36,822 bases of DNA, from positions 1 to 36,822 of the forward strand of contig CANFST010000028.1 of assembly GCA_947449695.1 (NCBI GenBank), in the 5' to 3' direction. Under the pieces are notes generated by a model, which was not told the DNA's origin, did no database searches, and saw only the letters and a list, made by a program, of their open reading frames with translations. Positions 32,101-36,822 of this stretch are shown here, piece by piece. Position 1 is the first letter of the stretch; each line of letters starts with the position of its first letter. A program made the position numbers and the translations under genes. This DNA is from Chitinophagales bacterium. GTDB taxonomy: Bacteria; Bacteroidota; Bacteroidia; Chitinophagales; CAIODY01.

Positions 32101-34582
32101 AAAAATTTCCTGAAGAAGTTGGAATTGCTGAAACATTTGCTCCAGTCGTACTTCCCAAGCCCGAACCACTCCATGAATAAGTTGTTCCAGCAATTGTACT
32201 TGTCGAATTTAAAGCAACTGAATTTCCATAACATACTGCATTAGGTATTGCGCTGATAGTTACAACTGGCGCAGGTTTTACGTTTACAATCACGGAATCA
32301 CTTCCACTACAACCGTAATAATCTGAAACGGATAAATAGTAGGTTGTAGTAGTTGAAGGATTTACTGATGGACAGCAATAGCTTGACGCACTCGGCGACC
32401 ATGAATAATAATAAGAAGGTGTTCCGCTTGAAACACTTGAATTCAATATAGTTCCGCCAACATTATCACAAATGGTTTGGTCAGCGCCTGCATTTACAAC
32501 AGGAATTGGATAAGCTGAATAACCCACAGAAGCAGATGAGCTGCCACATTCATTCGTGGCTGTTACTTGAATTGAATGACTGCCTGATGTATTAAATGTA
32601 ACATTTCCTGGTGAAGCGCCTGTTGCTGTTGCTGGTGTTCCACCAGAATAGGTCCAAGCATAATTAGATATAGTTCCCCCACAAGGAGAAATGCCAAAAT
32701 AACTAGCTGGACTTGTTGTTGCAGGAGTACAACTACCGTATGATGCATATGTAGTGATGTAAGGAACATCTTTTACCACCGTCGAGTTTGTTGTTGAATA
32801 AGTTCCACAAACATTGGTAACACTTAATGTGATGGCATAATTACCTGGTGTGCTGAATGTTAAAGATGGATTGGCAGAAGTATTGGAGCCGCTGCTAAAA
32901 ATATAACTTCCCGAACTATAATAAACACAACCTGATGTGTAGCTAAGTGACCAACTATACCCCAACGAACTACAACCTGCACTACCCAACGAAGTATTAG
33001 TAATATTGATGACTGATGGCGAACATGCATTTGGTGGAGTCATTGTGAATGAAGGCGTTGGTGGCGGCACTACGCAAAGTATTTGCACCACAGTATCCAA
33101 TCCGCATCCATTCGTTGAGCCAGTAATCATTGTAATGGTATAGCTGCCAATGGTGGTGAAAGTTGCACTCAATGAATTTGAACCTGCTGACCATAAATTT
33201 GGGTCAGTCAACCCGAAAGTATTTCCAAAAGAACTTCCAGAAGTCCAGCCAGTTGCTGGAGAAATACTCCAAACTGCTGGTTGTGTGTTTTGATTACATA
33301 TTCCTGAAATTGGATCAATATCATAGCCAACTGTTGTATTGGTAAATGTGTTAGAACTATTTACACAAATCACTGGTATATATGAAAAAGAACCGACAGG
33401 TGGGGCAGAAACATAAATCGGAACAACCGATCCAGCACTTGTTCCACAAGGGTTTGTAGCTGTGATTGATGCTGAATAAGAATTCGGATAACTATTGGTT
33501 CCATTTGAACTTGTTGTACCACATGATGAAGTGTTGAATGTGTGTGATACAGTTGTTGGAGGTGGATGGGTAAAATTTACAGGAGCACTTCCATCATTGA
33601 ACACCACAGTATATGTAGTTCCTGGTGGATTATTTGCAGTTCCTGTAATTGGGAATGTTAAAGTATTTGGTCCGCAAATGGTTGTATTGCCTGGGTTTCC
33701 GATACCTACTGCAGGATTTGACCCCACGAAAACATTATAGTTAATTGTATTCGTACAACCATTTCCACCTGTAACAGTATATGCCAAAGTATAAATTCCG
33801 ATGGCGTAAGAATGCGTTTGTGTTGGTCCCCATGAAGTTGTTGAAGTAAAATTTGGCGAACCATCCCCCCAATTAATTACATAGTTGGTATTTGTTGCAG
33901 TGGTTGTTGAAGTATTAGTAAAGGTGAATGTTGCAGTTGAATTGCTTGTACATTGTTTGAAATAAGGTTGCCCATTAATTGTACTTGAGCCGGTGCCACC
34001 CATTGCTGCGCTTGGTAATTGCTTCACAGTAACATTATGTGAAACTGTTGCAGAACAACCATTCGAACTAGTTACTGTAAATGTTGCTGAAAAAGTTTGA
34101 TTACTATTTCCAATGGCTGATGAGTACGTATTGGTAGGACTCAACAGAGTAGAAGTATTACCATCGCCAAAAGCCCAAGCATAATTTAAACCAGTGCCTG
34201 TGGCAGTTCCCGTAAATACAATTGGAGTATTTGCACATGGTGGTATTGTTGGTGTGAATGTAAAAGCTGCAGTGGGTAAAGGTTTTACAGTAACCACGAT
34301 TGTTGTCGAATCTTTGTGATTATTGGCACAAGTACCAACTACTTTATAAGTTGTTGTTACCAGTGGTGATGCAGTAACAGTTGCGCCCGTTGTGCCACTC
34401 AATCCTGCGGCTGGCGACCATACATACGTAGAAGCTCCACTGGCTGTGATGGTGGCTGTTGTTTGCAATCTGCAAATGGACGCCGAAGTTGGTGAAACAT
34501 TAACTGTGCATTGCGCCGTAACAAAATTTCTAACACAAAAAAATAAAAAAAATCCAACTAATAGTTTTTTCCAAAAAGACAT
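26144..34582 (-). CDS. Giant PKD-repeat surface protein, T9SS type B cargo (2812 aa)
   Basis: The intact frame begins with a signal peptide (MSFWKKLLVGFFLFFCVR, cut near Ala23-Gln24). Many PKD and PKD-like units follow, with FGDG/WGDG motifs near residues 148, 1357, 1524, 2319, 2390, 2565 and 2655. A stretch with ASPTVTTTYxV repeats covers about 880-1180. Seven tandem ~90-residue units cover about 1653-2285. The last ~100 residues (LYVPNAMSPNAGNNDD to GTITLLR) are the gliding-motility-associated C-terminal sorting domain. The protein is almost free of charged residues and rich in Thr/Ser/Asn/Pro. It should be exported by the T9SS as an adhesin or filament. It lies 58 bases after the PorP/SprF gene, its likely dedicated partner, and ends at a terminator. 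Confidence 0.95.
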   Translation of the reverse strand: MSFWKKLLVGFFLFFCVRNFVTAQCTVNVSPTSASICRLQTTATITASGASTYVWSPAAGLSGTTGATVTASPLVTTTYKVVGTCANNHKDSTTIVVTVKPLPTAAFTFTPTIPPCANTPIVFTGTATGTGLNYAWAFGDGNTSTLLSPTNTYSSAIGNSNQTFSATFTVTSSNGCSATVSHNVTVKQLPSAAMGGTGSSTINGQPYFKQCTSNSTATFTFTNTSTTTATNTNYVINWGDGSPNFTSTTSWGPTQTHSYAIGIYTLAYTVTGGNGCTNTINYNVFVGSNPAVGIGNPGNTTICGPNTLTFPITGTANNPPGTTYTVVFNDGSAPVNFTHPPPTTVSHTFNTSSCGTTSSNGTNSYPNSYSASITATNPCGTSAGSVVPIYVSAPPVGSFSYIPVICVNSSNTFTNTTVGYDIDPISGICNQNTQPAVWSISPATGWTSGSSFGNTFGLTDPNLWSAGSNSLSATFTTIGSYTITMITGSTNGCGLDTVVQILCVVPPPTPSFTMTPPNACSPSVINITNTSLGSAGCSSLGYSWSLSYTSGCVYYSSGSYIFSSGSNTSANPSLTFSTPGNYAITLSVTNVCGTYSTTNSTVVKDVPYITTYASYGSCTPATTSPASYFGISPCGGTISNYAWTYSGGTPATATGASPGNVTFNTSGSHSIQVTATNECGSSSASVGYSAYPIPVVNAGADQTICDNVGGTILNSSVSSGTPSYYYSWSPSASSYCCPSVNPSTTTTYYLSVSDYYGCSGSDSVIVNVKPAPVVTISAIPNAVCYGNSVALNSTSTIAGTTYSWSGSGLGSTTGANVSAIPTSSGNFSVTGTAPNTCSSTQSTYVTVYPLPNLSVSPSTNNFICLGNSVALTAFGANTYQWKPTTGLSSTTSSTVTASPTTTTTYTLIGTSINNCKDSIAVVVNVNGLPTVTASASLPVTCPGHPNTLTAGGASTYSWSPATGLNTTTGSVVIASPTVTTTYVVTGQNGANCQDTQYVVAVVKPIADLTIMHSDSTVCKNQTVDTIHVSGGTSSYVWSPAIGLNTTTGAVVIASPTVTTKYFVTAVNTQGCSITDSTLVTVNPLPATNAGLDQTICFGTSATIGTSATAGYSYAWSPVIGLNTATSATPTASPTATTTYILLQTDNITGCYKKDTMLVTVVPLPVAPTLGSNNPVCWYSTISLTASGNAGATYTWNGPNGFSSSLQNPNHPHSLYPDTGYYYCQQFIGGCYSPFDSVFVHMFPRPAALSGINQTICKNQSANIGAAQVLGSTYTWHSTPSGYSSTSPNDVVTPTVTTTYIIAETDIHNCIDSNNVVITVKPLPVVNFTNPSPACLNVGALFTNTSTGSIVTNDWNWGDGSAHTGIISPNHGYTAVGTYQVKLICTTTDGCIDSITHTITTVTVPKDSFTLNPHVGCGPLVVNFQNFGSGYNPSYLWDLGYNGNQYTGTVPPTTTYPEPFKGDTLYHVYLIASNVCGNVSYQDSILVHPSPHASFGTNLSVGCSPLPIHFSNVSVGNPTSYLWSFGDGSATDTSKTPPVHVYHTGTLDTTYIITLIVHNACGDDTTSHTILVHPNTVNAFFNVTPTNGCAPLKVVVHNFSTGGNNIGWNFSNGNYSNKNVDSTIYTQAGTYTIYLSVNNGCSFDTATAAITVYPVPNVIATPSPQGICSGNATNISLSSLVAGTTFGWTVTQNGVTGASNGSGLGISQALSLTGATPGSAIYLITPSPSTYGCVGSSIKDTVNVGLMPVATATPAAVTLCSGSAPTVNLSSSIAGTTFSWTVTQNNVTGASSAIGSTINQTLFTVNPHVGFANYTVTPNYAGCAGAAVPVNITVNNVPNVTATPSSASICTGTAPNITLTSTDTSASFSWTVVQSGVTGATSGSGTIISQTLTTTGNTSGTATYTITPTANGCIGTPINVVVIANPIPTVTSTPTAQTICSGNSTAISLSSNVAGTSFSWTQSSSQVAGASNASGANINQTLTATSTVAGSTTYTVTPAVGGCTGTSINVPITVSPIPLVTATPTAQTICSGDSSNISLSSNVVGTTFSWTVAQNGVSGAVAGNGSLIHHHISTTGNSTGTCIYTITPTANGCLGNAITVTITVNPIPVVTATPANQTICSGTATSINLTSSVTGSTFSWIVANSNVSGASGGSGSVIAQTLNSLGTTIASATYTITTTANGCAGNPLNVVATVNPIPVVITTPSAQTICSGTKPTINLTSAVSGTTYAWTIVQSGVAGGFNSIGNVINQILTTTGNAVGTATYNITPTANSCAGLPIAVSITVQPNPSLSIIYSKDSVCANKPIAFSFVNNFLSSFNWKLGDGTTSLLNPIVHQYTASGLYTVTLIGTSSTYGCTDSAKKVIHILPTPVLHVTPSPVFGCQPLSVQIANNTIAATFHSWTFGDGNTSNTSQANFNYVYTNAGVNYSVANYPLQYIASNNFGCADTANFTITVYPKPTAAFGITGSAPCVEPFTISTNNFSIAANAYTWNDGQGNTQTISNPTFNYTAGGNYNLQLIAGNVFGCYDTTSKKITDYPPLHSGFTATPATGCQTLFVTFSDTTTASYYQYWTFGDGGNATNNFTPHYTYQNAGLYDVTLRVEGLNHVCIDSIHRVGYINVLQTPVASFIYDDANSPPPAVNVNFTSNSQFASQFIWNFGDGSASVTTNDVNTTHIYGTTGDYQVELIAVNADGCMDTTLKKIHTEYTTGLYVPNAMSPNAGNNDDVKVFKPKGYGLATYHVWVYSTWGEKLWESTALDEHGSPTEFWDGTFKGELMPQDAYVWKIEAQFTNESVWKGMSYDGKNFSKIGTITLLR
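27728..29623 (-). repeat. Seven tandem ~271-bp units within the PKD protein
   Basis: Each unit codes for about 90 residues with the pattern (I/V)PxVTATPxxQTICSG, GTTFSWTVxQxGVxGA, and TxTYTITPTANGCxG. The first unit starts at 29623 and the seventh ends at 27728. The units are clearly related but not identical in DNA, so the array is older than the SprB array at the left end of the window. Confidence 0.85.
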
Positions 34583-34640
34583 AAATTAAACATTCAAAGG
34601 TTGAGGAATTAGGTTTTGATTTTTTCAAATGGAGAAATTT

Positions 34641-35714
34641 CTAAAATGAAAAGCAATTCATTCTTTTGTTGCTATTCTTATTTTTATGCATATAAATATC
34701 TTTAAACCAAAAGAACAAGCCAATTTCATGTGCGCCAGGTGCTGAACTTCCTAATTTGTTAATCGTAATATCGTAACTATAGCACACTTTCATTAATGTT
34801 GCATCACCCATCGGCACTTCCAATCCAATATCAGCTACCAAAGCATCAACATCTTTTGATAGCCCAGGTAAACTTCTACTTCTAAAAAATAAACCTCCGA
34901 AAATTGGACTTTTCACAGCATTCACTCCGACTACAACCTGACGAAATTTATCTTGCGCTTCAAACAAAAATGCAGGGACTAACAAACCTGAATATTTTCC
35001 TGACAAAGAATAGTTGAATGGAATTATCACATTGCCTTGCGATGAAAATTTAATCGGCAATTTCGCATCAACACCCATCAATGATTGATCAGGACTTGTA
35101 ATGTGATGAAAAGCAATTGCAAAATTAGAGGTGATTTTATATCGCTTATTCATCTTTCTGAAATAGAAATTCTTGACCATCGCACTGCCTACACTAAAAT
35201 CAACAAAAGATTTACTTTGGTCTGGAGTTGGCACTGTACCTATGTTTGTTGGGGTAATCAAACCATATCGAGCATCTAATTGGTCAGCAAAAACTAATTT
35301 ACTAAAGTCTAATCTTTGAGTAAAAACGGTAGTTTGAAAACCAACTTGGACTATAAAATCTCGTGGTTTCAATGTGATGCGATAAGCATAGGCACCGCCT
35401 ATACTTTGCGTTGTTAAATATCCTTCACCTTCTAAATCGCTACTTGCTACAATGCCCAAACCGCCGCCATAGTTCAATGCTTCCACATCAGCAGCACAAT
35501 CAAATGTGTTAAACTTGCCTGGTACTTTTGTCCAAAGATTTCTATATAAAGCACCAATTCGTAAGCCATCATTGATTCCAACTAATGCTGGATTATTTTG
35601 AATAGGTTGATTATAAAATTGCGAAAAATTAGGGTCTTGTGCATACAACAATTTGTTGCACAACAAAGTTAGAACACTTATGAGGATAAGGTGTTGAAGT
35701 AGATTTTTTTTCAT
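34641..35714 (-). CDS. Type IX secretion system PorP/SprF-family membrane protein
   Basis: The ATG at 35714 gives 357 residues with a signal peptide (MKKNLLQHLILISVLTLL, ending YAQ). The family opening DPNFSQFYNQPIQNNPALVG follows, then alternating beta strands of an outer-membrane protein, and an end with YSYDITINKLG and HEIGLFFWF. PorP/SprF proteins are needed for secretion or surface display of their neighbouring giant cargo (as SprF is for SprB). The gene precedes the PKD protein with a 58-base gap, the classic arrangement. An 11-base inverted repeat reaches its start codon. Confidence 0.93.
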   Translation of the reverse strand: MKKNLLQHLILISVLTLLCNKLLYAQDPNFSQFYNQPIQNNPALVGINDGLRIGALYRNLWTKVPGKFNTFDCAADVEALNYGGGLGIVASSDLEGEGYLTTQSIGGAYAYRITLKPRDFIVQVGFQTTVFTQRLDFSKLVFADQLDARYGLITPTNIGTVPTPDQSKSFVDFSVGSAMVKNFYFRKMNKRYKITSNFAIAFHHITSPDQSLMGVDAKLPIKFSSQGNVIIPFNYSLSGKYSGLLVPAFLFEAQDKFRQVVVGVNAVKSPIFGGLFFRSRSLPGLSKDVDALVADIGLEVPMGDATLMKVCYSYDITINKLGSSAPGAHEIGLFFWFKDIYMHKNKNSNKRMNCFSF

Positions 35715-35779
35715 GATAATCGGGGGAGTAAATTTACAACAAAAGTCTAAAAAGTAGAAGTTTTGCCGCCCGATTATCA
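35714..35779 (-). promoter_or_regulatory. 11-bp inverted repeat around the porP/sprF promoter and start
   Basis: On the plus strand TGATAATCGGG (35714-35724) is matched perfectly by CCCGATTATCA (35769-35779), 44 bases apart. One arm ends on the A of the porP start codon. The enclosed segment holds a TAGACTTTTG promoter-like stretch (minus strand). It may be an operator for a dimeric regulator or, if transcription starts further upstream, a stem that hides the start codon. Confidence 0.5.
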
Positions 35780-35834
35780 CCTGTTTAAACTTTCATTTTT
35801 TACAAGTAACCAGAAAGAAGTTACTCAAAACTGT

Positions 35835-36822
35835 TTACGCCATCGCTCTGTGCCCAACCCACACAAATCTGCGGTTCACAAATTCAGCATTGGTGAAAGT
35901 AGCGTTGCCAGCAGGATTGCCGCCTGTAACATGGAAATCACTAAAGCCAGCATGTTGATTCACCCATATAAATCCTGTTAAATTCATGCTTACAGGAGCG
36001 AACACCTGACTCATTTCATCTTCAATTTTTGCTGCTATATTTTCATCAGTTGTATACGCAGCACAAGTAATTGCTCCATGATTAGCACACATTTCTTTTG
36101 CTAAAGCAATTGACTGGTCAGTATTTTTTGTTTTGATTAAAATCACAATTGGTCCGAATAATTCTTGTTCGTAAACGCCTTTGTCTGCTGCATCGCAAAT
36201 GATGATAGAAGGCGAACAAGTTCTTGCTTCAGGAAATTCTTCATTCGCCACACGAATAGAAGCCAACTCTACTTTACCTCCAACTTTTGAAATATTCAAA
36301 ACTCTATTTAATGTTACTTCATTCTGAATGGCACCTAAAGTTCCAGCAGCCATTTTCGGATTAGTAACTAAACCATTTAAGGCAGTTTTGAATTTTGTAA
36401 CGGCTTCTTCAAAAGTGATTTCAGCATCACCATTTTTTATTTTTTCAGGAATGAAAAAGTTTTGCGGCGCAGTACACATTTGCCCTGAATATAAAGAAAC
36501 ACTGAATGCTAAATTTGAAAATACATCATCCAGATTTTTTGCAGAATCGATGATAACGCTGTTCACACCTGCTTTTTCGGTGAATACAGTTTTGCCTTGT
36601 AAACTTTCAACATAATTGCCAAATGCTGAACCACCAGTGTAGTCAATCAATTTTACAGCTGGATGTTCGCATAATTCTTTTGTAATTAAATGTGCTGAAG
36701 TATCACAAGCCAATTGCACAGTATTTACATCAATACCTGCAGCTTTGAATGCTTTTTGCATTTCAGCTACTGCAATTGCAATTGGTAAAATTGCTTTTGG
36801 ATGAGGCTTCACAATGGTTGCA
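35835..36822 (-). CDS. PaaN-like aldehyde dehydrogenase (5' truncated)
   Basis: The frame runs off the right edge, coding ATIVKPHP at the edge, so only the C-terminal ~329 residues are present; the N-terminus lies beyond base 36822. Features of the aldehyde dehydrogenase superfamily are a cofactor-domain DYTGGSAFGNYVE, a Glu in FTEKAGVN at the general-base position, and the nucleophile Cys in YSGQMCTAPQN. The YSGQMCTAPQN form and the C-terminal FVWVGHRAMA resemble PaaN of phenylacetate degradation. No other paa gene is visible. A weak AGTAAC/GTTACT hairpin follows the stop (35805-35825). Confidence 0.85.
   Translation of the reverse strand, partial: ATIVKPHPKAILPIAIAVAEMQKAFKAAGIDVNTVQLACDTSAHLITKELCEHPAVKLIDYTGGSAFGNYVESLQGKTVFTEKAGVNSVIIDSAKNLDDVFSNLAFSVSLYSGQMCTAPQNFFIPEKIKNGDAEITFEEAVTKFKTALNGLVTNPKMAAGTLGAIQNEVTLNRVLNISKVGGKVELASIRVANEEFPEARTCSPSIIICDAADKGVYEQELFGPIVILIKTKNTDQSIALAKEMCANHGAITCAAYTTDENIAAKIEDEMSQVFAPVSMNLTGFIWVNQHAGFSDFHVTGGNPAGNATFTNAEFVNRRFVWVGHRAMA

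Noticed and set aside
35805-35825. AGTAAC/GTTACT hairpin after the aldehyde dehydrogenase gene as an intrinsic terminator
   Set aside because: The stem is only 6 bp and no T-run follows on the minus strand.

Overview
The window is AT-rich, densely coded DNA from a member of the Bacteroidota. The evidence is two giant surface proteins that end in the gliding-motility-associated (type B, T9SS) sorting domain, a PorP/SprF-family protein, promoters of the TTG-N19-TAnnTTTG type, a GSCFA protein, a PIF1-like helicase with a C-terminal HTH, and a rpsU-xerC-hpf block. A Chitinophagales/Sphingobacteriia-like organism is plausible, but this is inference. No tRNA, rRNA or CRISPR array was seen.

Layout. 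(1) 1-4076: the 3' part of a giant adhesin made of about 15 SprB-type repeats. (2) 4142-7470, minus: four closely packed genes for modified (deoxy/O-methyl) sugar synthesis. (3) 7604-9857: a haem chaperone CcmE of the CxxxY type, a bacilliredoxin, a GSCFA protein and a small unknown. (4) 9588-14308, minus: helicase, galE, an arginase-fold protein that has lost half of its metal ligands, and the small unknown. (5) 14309-18131: an accessory region with AT-rich repeats, then a RAYT transposase bracketed by two matching arrays of six 15-bp palindromes (a REPtron), then a standalone OLD-type ATPase/TOPRIM nuclease, then a cluster of hairpins. (6) 18132-26000: housekeeping genes: Fe-S uracil-DNA glycosylase, an FnIII protein, truB, hpf, xerC, rpsU, an FAD oxidoreductase, an MscS channel, a 2Fe-2S ferredoxin and a periplasmic redoxin. 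(7) 26144-35714, minus: porP/sprF followed by a 2812-residue PKD-repeat surface protein, the usual partner arrangement for T9SS cargo. (8) The 3' part of a PaaN-like aldehyde dehydrogenase runs off the right edge.

How the parts fit. Both ends of the window carry T9SS surface proteins. The sugar operon and galE could feed glycans to the cell surface. The accessory centre looks like a RAYT/REP unit settled next to a candidate phage-defence nuclease, between conserved chromosomal genes. The items most worth a second look are the symmetric REPtron, the adjacent OLD protein, the degenerate arginase-like protein, the 11-bp inverted repeat that reaches the porP start codon, and the paired TTmGTGTyCyCACkAA hairpins.
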